52,176 bases of DNA, taken from positions 1-52,176 of the forward strand of contig NZ_JARRAF010000034.1 in assembly GCF_030129945.1 (NCBI RefSeq), written 5' to 3'. Made by a program: the position numbers and the translations under genes. Shown piece after piece: positions 8,234-16,444 of this stretch. How positions within the stretch are numbered: the stretch's first letter is position 1; every line of letters begins with the position of its first letter. The notes below the pieces were generated by a model. The model made no database searches and was not told the origin of the DNA. It saw only the letters and a list, made by a program, of their open reading frames with translations. Source of the DNA: Parachitinimonas caeni. Lineage in GTDB: Bacteria; Pseudomonadota; Gammaproteobacteria; Burkholderiales; Chitinimonadaceae.

Positions 8234-9517
8234 TTATTTATTTAATTCCGCAGCAGCCACTGCGTCTTTTAGTTTGTCAAGTAGGCCGCGTTCCCTTGCG
8301 CGGCTCGCTACATGCCGAAATTGTTCCTTTGTAGGAAGGCGTAACTCATCGTTCTCGAGCAAGCCAAGTTGTTTTGCGATAATGGTTTTCGTGCTGAACG
8401 ACAGCCGCGAGAACCGATATATCAAGTTTCGTAGCGCTAAGGGATCATCCAGCTTTTCATCGAGGGTGACCTCAGGCTCCTGCGCGAGCTGGATAGGGCC
8501 GTCTGAGTGGGCCATAGGAAGCTGAGGGGGGTTCCAATCGGGAAGTGCGATGGAATGTTTAAAAATCGGGTCTTCTTTATCCATTTTAGCCCGAAAACCG
8601 CTTGGCGCCGTTTGCCAAACCCTCACATGGGTATGAATATTCAGCTTACGATTGGTCGACTGCCCCTCAACTGAGATGTGAATCAAATTGTAGCCAGGCT
8701 CCCACCCTGCCTCTTCGCGCTCAGGAATGGCTGCGCTGGCTATCAGGCGAATGAAATCCCTTTCCATTGTGATTCGGTTAGTGTGAACATGGCCAAACAT
8801 CTGAATAGGTGCGACATGACTTAGATGATCGGCAAGCTCTCGTTGTTGCCGTATCCAGGAAAGGTCGTGATGACCAACAACAAGGTTGATTACGCCATCC
8901 TCTCGTGGAATCTGTAGGGTGGCTGTGTCAACAAAGAGATCCCCTTGCTTATCTGCGCTGCTGGAAACAAACGTTGTATTTACCCCCCACAATCGTAACA
9001 ATGAGCCGTCATTCAGTGTCAGAGTACGGATCGCACGTGTATTGTCCGGCGGAGACAAAGCACACTGATATTTCGAAGCGAAATTATTATAATTAACTAG
9101 GCTTTTATACAAATAAGTCCTTGCGTCGGGGTCGGCTAATTGACGGTCAATCTCCTTGCGGGGATTATTTGACTTTTTAATCTGATCGTGGACCATTTTA
9201 ACCACATTGGCATCCGCAACAGAGCGCACGACATCATGATTACCAGGCACCACAAATATAGAATCGGTGTTACAACCACAGGCATTGCACAATTTAGTAA
9301 GCCATTCGGTGGCGAAATTGAACTCTTCTTCCTCTCCCGCAAAGGCGATATCACCGGATATGATAACAGCATGCGGTGACCCCAGTTTTAAGCATTGTTC
9401 TCTTGCGTCAAGAATTAGCTCATTTCTCAGGTGATAGTTTGGATCTTGGGTTGTTTTGAATTCATTTTTTCGAAAATGAATGTCAGACAAATGTAGTATT
9501 AGCAAGTTTTCCCCCAC
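8234..9517 (-). CDS. Calcineurin-like metallophosphoesterase, effector candidate
   Basis: All metal-binding motifs of the calcineurin-like fold are present in order: LSDIHF (D12, H14), ISGDIAF, VPGNHDV, VVGHHD and MFGHVHTN. The fold therefore looks catalytically intact. Residues from about 330 to the end form a separate helical tail (LALRNLIYRF to LKDAVAAAELNK) that could be an adaptor domain recruiting it to the downstream helical or GTPase partners. As first gene of the operon and the only hydrolase apart from the GTPases, it is the best candidate effector, cleaving nucleic acid or a nucleotide. The start is GTG at 9517 with a weak ribosome binding site, so the exact start is uncertain. Confidence 0.8.
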   Translation of the reverse strand: MGENLLILHLSDIHFRKNEFKTTQDPNYHLRNELILDAREQCLKLGSPHAVIISGDIAFAGEEEEFNFATEWLTKLCNACGCNTDSIFVVPGNHDVVRSVADANVVKMVHDQIKKSNNPRKEIDRQLADPDARTYLYKSLVNYNNFASKYQCALSPPDNTRAIRTLTLNDGSLLRLWGVNTTFVSSSADKQGDLFVDTATLQIPREDGVINLVVGHHDLSWIRQQRELADHLSHVAPIQMFGHVHTNRITMERDFIRLIASAAIPEREEAGWEPGYNLIHISVEGQSTNRKLNIHTHVRVWQTAPSGFRAKMDKEDPIFKHSIALPDWNPPQLPMAHSDGPIQLAQEPEVTLDEKLDDPLALRNLIYRFSRLSFSTKTIIAKQLGLLENDELRLPTKEQFRHVASRARERGLLDKLKDAVAAAELNK

Positions 9518-9589
9518 AGATATTTTTCCATATCGTAAGGGAAACCGAAAAACTATGAAACATGTTGTGTGAGCAACCGTGCTGCGCGA

Positions 9590-9904
9590 TTAGATGTTTA
9601 GTGCAGCTTTCCGCAGCGAACGAATCAGTTGCAAAACACCCTCACGCAATCGCCACAACGGCTGCCAGGCAGCCTGATCAGTCTCGGTGCCCCGCCAGCG
9701 GGTGCCCATCAATACCGCCAGGCACTCGGCTTCCGTCCAGCTATTGGCGCTACGTTCAATAATCGCCGCCGCCTGACGGGCGCGCTGCTCGCGTTTGCGG
9801 GTTGCCGCATCGCGCGCCGCCAGGCCAAGCGGCTTGCGCCCCCGCTTTTTGGGCACATTGCCAACCGGCAACTCCAGTGTGACCTGATCATGATGATCGC
9901 GCAT
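9590..9904 (-). CDS. Small basic protein with AT-hook-like motif
   Basis: This 104-residue protein has an N-terminal PKKRGRKPLG segment resembling an AT-hook (RGRKP core), followed by a very basic helix (ARDAATRKREQRARQAAA) and a tryptophan-containing C-terminal half. Small proteins of this kind are common on proteobacterial plasmids and ICEs, usually without assigned function. The start at 9904 has a good AGGAG at seven bases; the frame is open further upstream but without a ribosome binding site. It probably binds DNA, perhaps as an accessory regulator. It lies 72 bp upstream of the phosphoesterase gene on the same strand and could be the operon's first gene or regulator. Confidence 0.6.
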   Translation of the reverse strand: MRDHHDQVTLELPVGNVPKKRGRKPLGLAARDAATRKREQRARQAAAIIERSANSWTEAECLAVLMGTRWRGTETDQAAWQPLWRLREGVLQLIRSLRKAALNI

Positions 9905-10351
9905 GGCGACTCCTGGCTCTGAAATGGGGGCGGCAGTGTAAGGGATTGGCGTGACATTCACCAAACCGGATGTGATTTATCGTTCTGTCGTGGGAATATG
10001 TACCACAGAACATTAAACCTAATTTTGCGCACCGATTTATAAGCGAGATAATCGGATTTTATGCAGCCTTAACCCGTAAAACCCCCTCAGCCATCCCGCT
10101 TCCAGTCGTACCCACCCCTTTCCGTTCCACGCCGCAAAAGCGGCCCCGGTAAAATCGGTCAGTACGGTCTATTTACATTGGAATGATTGGTACGTAATGA
10201 AATGTGATAGGTAGAACGTGGGAGGCTATTGATTCATGCCAGGATGACCAAGAGGAGAGGGGGAAAGAGCTAAAATATGATAACGGGTTAGTGTGCAGAA
10301 ATATCCGTTTCGTGCGCGGGCACTATTCTCAAAGCAAGGGAGATTGTAGTG
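9905..10351. other. Intergenic region without a recognised gene
   Basis: This 447-bp stretch separates divergent genes and probably holds promoters in both directions. I see no ORF with a convincing ribosome binding site, no repeat longer than a few bases and no RNA gene. The plus-strand gene that follows has AGGGAG about nine bases before its ATG. Confidence 0.5.
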
Positions 10352-10945
10352 ATGAAAATTATTGCTCTCGTTGGTCTCTTTTTGACAAAGATGCGCGCCA
10401 AGATGGGTCACGCTGAATCGATGTTCAAACTTGGGAAGATGCATCACTTTGGTCAGGGTGCTAAGGCAAGTGAAAAGGAAGCACTAATCTGGTACAAGAA
10501 GGCCGCAGGCGCCGGCAATGTCAAGGCGTTGAACAACATTGGCATGATTCTTGAAGATCAGGGGTGGAGCGGTCACGTAGATGAAGACAGCGATAGAAAT
10601 CCGCTCAAATGGTTGAGGAAAGGGGCTGAGCTTGGCGATCCTGCGGCTATGTATAACCTGGCAAGATGTCTTGATAACGGCTGGTGGACTACTGCGCCAG
10701 CGACTGATTCAGACGACTTCGATCTTTGGGTTGAGCAGAACAACCAAGTAGTTTTTAAATGGTACTCAAAGGCGGCAGATCTCGGCGTTGTGCCAGCGAT
10801 GTGTAGTCTAGGCTACATCTACCTTCGGGGTTGGGGGGTTCCTCAGAGTGATGCCTCAGCCGCACATTGGTTCTCATTAGCGGCCGCAAGCGGTGATCAG
10901 GTCGCTCTTAAGGAGCTCAATGCGTTAAAAAGAAAGAAGCCATAG
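10352..10945 (+). CDS. Sel1-like repeat protein
   Basis: The 197-residue protein contains at least three Sel1-type TPR-like repeats: AESMFKLGKMHHFGQG to EALIWYKKAAGAGN, AAMYNLARCLDNG, and VPAMCSLGYIYLRGWGVPQSDASAAHWFSLAAASG. These stack into an alpha-solenoid used for protein-protein contact. The N terminus (MKIIALVGLFLTKMRA) is hydrophobic for only about 11 residues, so a signal peptide is doubtful. It stands alone between the GTPase cluster and an IS3 element. Its partner is unknown. Confidence 0.75.
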   Translation: MKIIALVGLFLTKMRAKMGHAESMFKLGKMHHFGQGAKASEKEALIWYKKAAGAGNVKALNNIGMILEDQGWSGHVDEDSDRNPLKWLRKGAELGDPAAMYNLARCLDNGWWTTAPATDSDDFDLWVEQNNQVVFKWYSKAADLGVVPAMCSLGYIYLRGWGVPQSDASAAHWFSLAAASGDQVALKELNALKRKKP

Positions 10946-11150
10946 CTGGTCGAGTAGCCCAAGGGAATTTCACCCTCTAAGGCTTTCCGGCCCTTCTCTC
11001 GAAAACGACCGTTTTTGAGCACCGTCGCCTCAGCGACTCAGACACCGCAAAACACTGCCTTTCGCCTCTTCAAACTGTCTCTCGTAACTAACTTCTCAAT
11101 TGCTTCTGCGAAGCCGGTGTTTGTCAACGTAGTTGTCGCGTCGAGTATTT

Positions 11151-12206
11151 TTAAGCCGTCATTCTTTCCGTGTCATTTCCCTGTTGTGGATTCAAGGTGA
11201 CAGCGCCGATGATTTGCCAATTCCGGGTATTGCGACTCCATCGCTCCGGATGTCGCTGCCGTGCTGCCTGATACAGCTCATGACGTTTGGCCAGGATCAT
11301 CTTGTCCTTGCCTTCATGTCGCTCTGCCGGTGTAACAAACCGGATCCGACTGTGACGATGTTCCTGGTTGTACCACTCAACGAAGCCATGCACCCAGGTG
11401 CGGGCGGCTTCCAGACTGCTGAATCCGGCGGCCGGCCATTGCGGACAATACTTCAGTGTCCGAAACAGTGATTCCGAGTAGGGGTTATCATTGCTCACCC
11501 TCGGCCTGCCTCGCGACGGGACCACGCCCAGTTCGTACATCTTGTTCAGCAGGGTGGCAGACTTCATCGGTGCGCCATTGTCAGAGTGCAATACCAAGGG
11601 TCTGTTCAGGCAGGATTCTCGCCAGGTTGTCCGCTGCAGGAGAACGGCCGCCTTGCTGCCACACTCCTGCTCATGAACCTCCCAGCCCACGGTCTTGCGG
11701 CTGTAGAGGTCTTCGATCAGGTACAGGTAGTAGTACTTGCCCCTGACGGAAGACGGTAAATAGGTGATGTCCCAGGACCACACCTGGCGCGGCCCGGTGG
11801 CAACGTGTGTAGCCGGCGGCGCATGATGCCGGGGTGGCTGGCTGCGTCCTCGCCGGTTCTGCTGGTTGGCGGCGCGTAAAACCCGGTAGAAGGTCGACTC
11901 CGAGGCCAGGTAACGCCCCCGGTCTGCCAGTCGGGGAACGATCTGGCCCGGTGGCAGGCTGGCAAATTCGGCGCTGTTGCACACCGCCAATACCTCGGCC
12001 CGTTCCTCGGGGGTCAGGGCATTGACTGGGCACGGCCTGGCCGTCGTTGTGCGGGCGTCGGCCTTGATCACGCCATCCGCTATCCAGCGCTCCATCGTCC
12101 GCAGGGATATCGTCAGCTCTGCGCAGACCACCTGCCGGCGCGCACCCGCTGTGACCGCCGCTTCATACCATGCAACGAATTTCTGCCTATCCGGCAACGA
12201 GGTCAT
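11151..12206 (-). CDS. IS3-family transposase OrfB (DDE integrase domain)
   Basis: The 351-residue protein has an N-terminal helix-turn-helix region, a short HTH_21-like linker (around LPPGQIVPRLADRGRYLASESTFYRVL) and an rve integrase core. The catalytic triad is visible as D in WSWDITYLP, D in LHSDNGAPM, and E in NPYSESLFRTLKY. It cuts and joins IS ends during transposition. Its ATG overlaps the OrfA stop as ATGA, so it may be made by translational coupling as well as, or instead of, the frameshifted fusion usual in the family. It appears intact. Confidence 0.9.
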   Translation of the reverse strand: MTSLPDRQKFVAWYEAAVTAGARRQVVCAELTISLRTMERWIADGVIKADARTTTARPCPVNALTPEERAEVLAVCNSAEFASLPPGQIVPRLADRGRYLASESTFYRVLRAANQQNRRGRSQPPRHHAPPATHVATGPRQVWSWDITYLPSSVRGKYYYLYLIEDLYSRKTVGWEVHEQECGSKAAVLLQRTTWRESCLNRPLVLHSDNGAPMKSATLLNKMYELGVVPSRGRPRVSNDNPYSESLFRTLKYCPQWPAAGFSSLEAARTWVHGFVEWYNQEHRHSRIRFVTPAERHEGKDKMILAKRHELYQAARQRHPERWSRNTRNWQIIGAVTLNPQQGNDTERMTA

Positions 12207-12631
12207 TCTTCCTCGCTGTCGCCGCTCCAGTAGGCATTCAACTTTTTTCTGAGCACCAGCAGTGCCGCCGCTTCTGCCCTCTCCGCCTGCTGACGTTCAC
12301 GACTGGACTGCTGACCCTCAATGCAGGCTTGCCGCCAGGCATGAACCTGCTCGACATAGAGGCCCTTGCGCCGACAATACTCACTCAACTCGATCTCTGA
12401 CAGCGCCGCCGTCTCAATCACCACCGCAAACTTGGCCTCGGCTGACCAATCATCCGGTGAAGGCTTCTCTCCAGGCACGGGAACTCCATGGGCTTTGGCT
12501 TGATTGCGCCAATTGTACAGCGTCGCCCCGGATATCCCTTCTTCCCTCGACACGGCCGCCACCGACCTATTGATCGGGGGAAGTAACTTCTTCAGTACCG
12601 CTTCTTTCCGCTCTTCGGTATACCGCAACAT
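12203..12631 (-). CDS. IS3-family transposase OrfA (HTH)
   Basis: This 142-residue protein is a helix-turn-helix DNA-binding subunit. Residues around AVSREEGISGATLYNWRNQAK form the recognition HTH, and a charged C-terminal coiled region (SRERQQAERAEAAALLVLRKK) would form the leucine-zipper-like dimerisation helix that OrfB shares when fused. I preferred the ATG at 12631, which has GGAG about a dozen bases upstream; the frame is open to 12664. Its stop overlaps the OrfB start. Confidence 0.85.
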   Translation of the reverse strand: MLRYTEERKEAVLKKLLPPINRSVAAVSREEGISGATLYNWRNQAKAHGVPVPGEKPSPDDWSAEAKFAVVIETAALSEIELSEYCRRKGLYVEQVHAWRQACIEGQQSSRERQQAERAEAAALLVLRKKLNAYWSGDSEEE

Positions 12632-12696
12632 CTCATGGCTTTCTCCGCCCCTGTTTTCTTTCACTTCAAACGATCAACGCGACAACTAGCCTGACA

Positions 12697-13125
12697 TCAG
12701 GGGAAGCACGAGTATCGAGAGATACGTCACAAGGCCGGATGTCGCAAATTGTGTGCTCGCTCCCAATGGGCCAAGTTGAGCCGCATCGTCTGAGAATGAG
12801 GATCTATATGACTGACACTCCGAGCGAAGGGAAGATGCCAAGAGAAAAGGAAATAACTTTTGCAGATGCATAAGATCAATTAGGAGAATCAATGAGTTTG
12901 TTGGTTACTAAAAATTTGGCCTTAAGGAAAAACTAATTTTAATTACGTTTTCAATAGAATTTCTCAATAAGTAACAAATAACAAACGAAATTTTGACAAT
13001 AACTATTGATTCCTGCTCATGCCCATTAAATAATGACTCAAGAGATAACAATATTACGCCGATAACGATGTAACGTGGGTACTGCAAAGTTAGTTAATGC
13101 TTTGGTAGCCACAAGGAGCATCGCC
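12697..13125. other. AT-rich intergenic region
   Basis: After the IS end at 12696 there are about 430 bp without a credible gene. The second half (from about 12900) is strongly AT-rich compared with the surroundings, which suggests acquired DNA and probably contains the promoter for the two plus-strand genes that follow. No inverted repeat of note was seen. Confidence 0.45.
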
Positions 13126-13332
13126 ATGAATTTCTTAATAGATCAGACTTCAAAAGTGCCAGAATCATCAACTGATGAGAACTACGAAGTTCTCGCCCCT
13201 AACTTTGACTCCGTGCTTGCTGAACGTGCAGCAACAGCAAAAGAAAGTATTGCTCCATTGACCTTAACTTCTAAGATGACGCCAGAAGAGCGCAGGATTG
13301 CTTTGCTCGCGGCGCTTGGCCGTAACAAGTAG
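13126..13332 (+). CDS. Small hypothetical protein (first of an unknown gene pair)
   Basis: This 68-residue acidic protein starts at an ATG preceded by AAGGAG at eight bases, which is why I reject the longer upstream frame. It ends in a helix MTPEERRIALLAALGRNK. I recognise no family. It is followed after 14 bp by an unknown 162-residue gene on the same strand, a layout often seen in toxin-antitoxin or immunity pairs, but no motif confirms that. Base composition is lower in GC than the plasmid backbone. Confidence 0.55.
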   Translation: MNFLIDQTSKVPESSTDENYEVLAPNFDSVLAERAATAKESIAPLTLTSKMTPEERRIALLAALGRNK

Positions 13333-13346
13333 CTTGTCTTTGCATC

Positions 13347-13835
13347 ATGATTCACTCGATTGGGAATGGATACTTTGACTTTGTTTCCTTTCATACATCT
13401 TTCTTCGATGGGGATCGAGATGATCAACAGCATGTTGATATGAAAAAACTCTCTGATGCTGAGATAGACACTTTAATGCTATTCCAAAATAGTGTACTGG
13501 AAAGGACTAACTTAAAAGGAAGAAATAAAGAATCTCATACGGATGAGCATGGGAACGCAATTGGCTCGGCATTGAGCTATGCACAATGTTGCGTTTGGCA
13601 CTATCATGCCGGCCCGTATCAAAATGGGGTACAGAATGATACCACCCCAGATTTGCCAGTCAATTTGAAAGGGTGTGGGTCTGCTGCAATAATTCATTAC
13701 ATAAAAGATATCCCAAATAGAAGAATTATAGTTATCGGCTATTCCCGAGAACATATACCCTTTCCACAAGCAAACAGTAGAAACAATCCCCTGCGCCACC
13801 GGATGTACACTTGGAGGGGAAGAATCGTTGACTAA
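13347..13835 (+). CDS. Hypothetical protein (second of an unknown gene pair)
   Basis: The 162-residue protein has no family that I recognise. Visible features are a histidine-rich stretch near residues 84-92 (CCVWHYHAGPYQNGV), a strand-like segment RRIIVIGYSREHIPFP near 125-140, and scattered His, Asp and Arg that could make a small enzyme active site. There is no signal peptide. It lies just before the convergent MqsRA operon. A role as a small enzyme or toxin paired with the preceding 68-residue protein is only a guess. Confidence 0.55.
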   Translation: MIHSIGNGYFDFVSFHTSFFDGDRDDQQHVDMKKLSDAEIDTLMLFQNSVLERTNLKGRNKESHTDEHGNAIGSALSYAQCCVWHYHAGPYQNGVQNDTTPDLPVNLKGCGSAAIIHYIKDIPNRRIIVIGYSREHIPFPQANSRNNPLRHRMYTWRGRIVD

Positions 13836-13871
13836 ACATTAGCAGTAGACGCAATCCTCCTGAATGATCGG

Positions 13872-14480
13872 CTAAACTGGTACAGTTTTAAGCCTTTTCC
13901 ATATTTCAGTTTTGGATGCATAGTCCGAATCTTCTTTGCCTGAAGGTTGCACAGATACTGTTCTCCACCCCATCTCAAATGCCAAAGACAGTGCTGATAT
14001 CTCACTTAATGGCACTTCGAAATCAACAAGATCTTTCTGATTGGAGCTAATAGCTCTATCTACTTCCAGCCATTTTTGCTGAATCTCGCGCACTTCTTTT
14101 AGTAATTCCGGCCTTTTATCAAGTAGCCTTAGCAAAACTACTAACGACTCAGCGGGTTTCGCCTTGCCAGTTTCATAACGAGAAAAGGCATTTACGCCAC
14201 CGCCAAATAACTCAGATGCTTCTCTTTGCTTTAGCTTGAGCCGCTTTCTCACTTGTGTAATGAATTTCGGATCGACCATACTGGCGTTTACGCTTTTATT
14301 AAACGCCAACATTGCCTGATTAACACGCTCCCCTTCAGAAGCATCAAGAACCACTTCCTCACAGGCCGGGCAGTACTCTCCTGCAACTTCTGGAATCGTG
14401 GTCGTCTGTCCTTTATAGGTATATGGAAGATCTCGACGATCTTTCACCAACTCAGCCCCACCACAAATAGGACATTTCAT
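13872..14480 (-). CDS. mqsA: MqsA-family antitoxin with long C-terminal extension
   Basis: The N-terminal zinc-binding domain has Cys at residues 3, 6, 37 and 40, the same positions as in E. coli MqsA. It is followed by an Xre-type HTH (LKQREASELFGGGVNAFSRYETGKAKP, about 83-109). The protein is about 202 residues, some 70 longer than E. coli MqsA, because of an extra C-terminal segment (from about 130) of unknown role. It neutralises MqsR through the N-terminal domain and represses the operon through the HTH domain. It starts 2 bp after the mqsR stop, with its AAGGAG inside the mqsR 3' end, so the two genes are co-translated. Confidence 0.92.
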   Translation of the reverse strand: MKCPICGGAELVKDRRDLPYTYKGQTTTIPEVAGEYCPACEEVVLDASEGERVNQAMLAFNKSVNASMVDPKFITQVRKRLKLKQREASELFGGGVNAFSRYETGKAKPAESLVVLLRLLDKRPELLKEVREIQQKWLEVDRAISSNQKDLVDFEVPLSEISALSLAFEMGWRTVSVQPSGKEDSDYASKTEIWKRLKTVPV

Positions 14481-14482
14481 GA

Positions 14483-14779
14483 TTACTTCTCCTTGAACGA
14501 TACGATCAGAACGTCGTCAATGACCGTCAGCTTCAAATATATTTGGCCGAACTCAGTGTGCGGGCGATACACGTCTTGCCAAATAGTGTGATCAGAATGG
14601 GTTGTCATGCTCTTGTAGAAATCCTTGCTTGTTAGCCTCCTCACCACATCAAACATATCTGCTTGAGACATACCTAGAGCTGCGGCCCCCTTTTGTGCGG
14701 AGCCGGTTGTTCGCACCTCTCCTGTTGCAAGAAACCCTTTTGCCTTGGTTAGGCTGTAGTGGGGCGTACCCTTTTCCAT
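14483..14779 (-). CDS. mqsR: MqsR mRNA interferase toxin
   Basis: The 98-residue protein matches the MqsR family in length and pattern: an N-terminal PHYSLTKAKGFLATGEVRTT, the central GMSQADMFDVVRRLTSKDFYKSM helix region, and a C-terminal strand set (FGQIYLKLTVIDDVLIVSFKEK). MqsR is a RelE-fold endoribonuclease cutting mRNA mainly at GCU. As in E. coli, the toxin gene comes first in the operon. A palindromic operator lies just upstream of the start. Confidence 0.92.
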   Translation of the reverse strand: MEKGTPHYSLTKAKGFLATGEVRTTGSAQKGAAALGMSQADMFDVVRRLTSKDFYKSMTTHSDHTIWQDVYRPHTEFGQIYLKLTVIDDVLIVSFKEK

Positions 14780-14789
14780 ACTTTAATAA

Positions 14790-14804
14790 TAACCTATTAG
14801 GTTA
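14790..14804. promoter_or_regulatory. MqsA operator palindrome
   Basis: TAACCTATTAGGTTA is a perfect palindrome except for its centre base and contains the ACCT/AGGT half-sites known for MqsA operators. It lies 10 bp upstream of the mqsR start, as expected for autorepression. Confidence 0.75.
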
Positions 14805-14871
14805 ATTTCGTGGTGGCGGAGCAACCAAATAAGTAACAAGCTCCGCTGTTTATGTGCGAGAAGGTATCAAT

Positions 14872-15138
14872 GGGTGACCGCAAGGATTCGTGCGAATTTG
14901 GGTGATAAGCCTATTGGTTATAAGGTAGGTTTTTTATATAACCGCCAACGGTGGCAAACCCTACCTTTTCAAGCTCGGTTTGCCATAGCTACAGAAACGG
15001 TCGCTTTAGTAAGCGGTATGTAGTCGCTGAAAGGGGTGGCTTTCTTAGTCAATTTCGGCACAAAAAAACTGCCTAAGCACGTTTTCTTGGAACGTATACC
15101 GCTATTGCCCAAATTCGCACGAATCCTTGCAGTCACCC
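14872..15138. mobile_element. 267-bp MITE, copy 2
   Basis: This copy has the same length, the same 31-bp terminal inverted repeats and almost the same interior as the copy at 581-847, in the same orientation, with only a few substitutions. The near identity indicates recent transposition or a duplication. It lies about 70 bp upstream of the mqsRA promoter and about 230 bp from the RIT element. Confidence 0.8.
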
Positions 15139-15370
15139 TTATTGGCTACGCCACTCCGTACCTGGGGATGGGCGCCGGAATCCCAGTTTTTTCCGGCAGT
15201 CCTGAAACATGTCGAATCCACCGCAATTCAATCTGGTTCCCTTAGTCCTGAAATGCAGTACCAGTCTGTTTAGAGTTCGATTTTCATTTATCCAGTACCG
15301 AAATCAAGTGGTTTCTGTAGCCTGCACTCATATGGCACCACCGAATTTGCATATGGTAGAAATTTCTGGG

Positions 15371-15457
15371 ATATGCGGAGTTCAGGAATATGTAGTGTTG
15401 CAAGCATGGGAGCCTAATGTACTCAAGCATGTCAGCTCCCATCACTCTGCATATTCA
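15371..15457. repeat. RIT left terminal inverted repeat (87 bp)
   Basis: It starts ATATGCGGAGTTCAGG and ends CTCTGCATATTCA. It is an exact reverse complement of 18732-18818. It contains an internal palindrome with ATGGGAGC and GCTCCCAT arms, a likely recombinase binding site. The last three bases are the stop codon of the third recombinase gene. Confidence 0.92.
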
Positions 15458-16444
15458 AGCCCCTCGCAGTGAGGCAATCAGTTTGTCAGGAGCCTTGAAC
15501 CGTCCCTTTTTGAGAGAAAGGGGCACGACGGCGCTCATCGCATCCAGCTTCTCGGTCGGATCCGCCCGCAAATAGACTTCAGTCGTTTGGATATCGGCAT
15601 GGCCAAGCCAGAGTGAAACCTTGCGAATGTCCCCTGTTGCCTGCAATACGATCATCGCTGCGGTGTGCCTCAGGCTATGTGGTGAGATGTGCCGTTGCTT
15701 CAGCGCAGGACAGCGTTCGGATGCCGTCCGAACGTGCTTGTCGAGAATGTACTCGAAACCGGACCGCGTGAGCGGCTGGCCATGGGAATTGACGAACAAC
15801 TCTAGCGCCGGAGATGGGCCGCGTACCGCCAGCCAGGCGCGCAAATCAACACAAGTCTGCTTCCAGAGCGGGAGTAACCGCTCTCGTCGACCTTTGCCCT
15901 TGATGCGCACACTGGGCGAAGGCTGCCATTCAATCGCACTCACCGGCAGGTTGACCAGTTCCGAAACGCGCAGCCCGGCGGAGAAGCATAGATTCAGCAT
16001 GGCTCGGTCGCGAATGCCGTCACGGTGCTGCAGGTCTGGCGCATTGAGAACCGACTGCATCTCGTCCACCGACAAATAGCCGACCAAGCGAGAATCGGTT
16101 CGTTTCGCTGGGATCGCCAGGATTCGCCTGCTCTGTTCCAGCAGTGCCGGCACGCGATGCTCGATAAAGCGCATGAAGGACTTGATTGCCACCAGGCGCG
16201 CATTGCGTGTGCGCGGACCATTGTGCCGGTCGGTTTCAAGGTGTTGCAGGAAGTCCATCACCAGCGGCGCATCAATCTGTTCAAGATTCAGCGCTGACGG
16301 GGTGAGTCGCAGGCGTTTGCCAGCGAACTCGAATAGCAACTGGAAAGCGTAGGCATAGCTGTCGCAGGTGTGCTCGCTCGCGCCACGTTGCAGAGGTAGG
16401 CGTTCGCGCAGAAAGGCGGTGATATGGGGGGCGATCGGTGTCAT
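15455..16444 (-). CDS. RIT tyrosine recombinase C
   Basis: The 329-residue protein has an N-terminal SAM-like core-binding domain and a C-terminal catalytic domain. The catalytic residues are visible as R in SAGLRVSELVNLP, H-x-x-R in SPHSLRHTAAM, H in LWLGHADI, and the nucleophile Y in TTEVYLR. It is closest to Xer/phage-type integrases. Its start overlaps the stop of the previous recombinase by four bases. It is the last gene of the trio, and its stop lies within the terminal inverted repeat. Confidence 0.9.
   Translation of the reverse strand: MTPIAPHITAFLRERLPLQRGASEHTCDSYAYAFQLLFEFAGKRLRLTPSALNLEQIDAPLVMDFLQHLETDRHNGPRTRNARLVAIKSFMRFIEHRVPALLEQSRRILAIPAKRTDSRLVGYLSVDEMQSVLNAPDLQHRDGIRDRAMLNLCFSAGLRVSELVNLPVSAIEWQPSPSVRIKGKGRRERLLPLWKQTCVDLRAWLAVRGPSPALELFVNSHGQPLTRSGFEYILDKHVRTASERCPALKQRHISPHSLRHTAAMIVLQATGDIRKVSLWLGHADIQTTEVYLRADPTEKLDAMSAVVPLSLKKGRFKAPDKLIASLRGA

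Larger units (their letters stand above)
11122..12696 (-). mobile_element. IS3-family insertion sequence
   Basis: The element encodes OrfA and OrfB and is bounded by imperfect inverted ends: TGTCAACGTAGTTGTCGCG on the left and, read inward from the right, TGTCAGGCTAGTTGTCGCG. The exact outer base is uncertain by a few positions, and I see no clear target duplication. The reading frames are intact, so it may be active. A degenerate copy of its OrfB-side end lies in the opposite orientation at 19611-19703, which shows that a related element once sat there. Confidence 0.8.

Noticed and set aside
15036..15245. A 69-codon frame beginning in MITE copy 2
   Set aside because: The first part lies within the element and the same start in copy 1 leads to a different end; there is no ribosome binding site.
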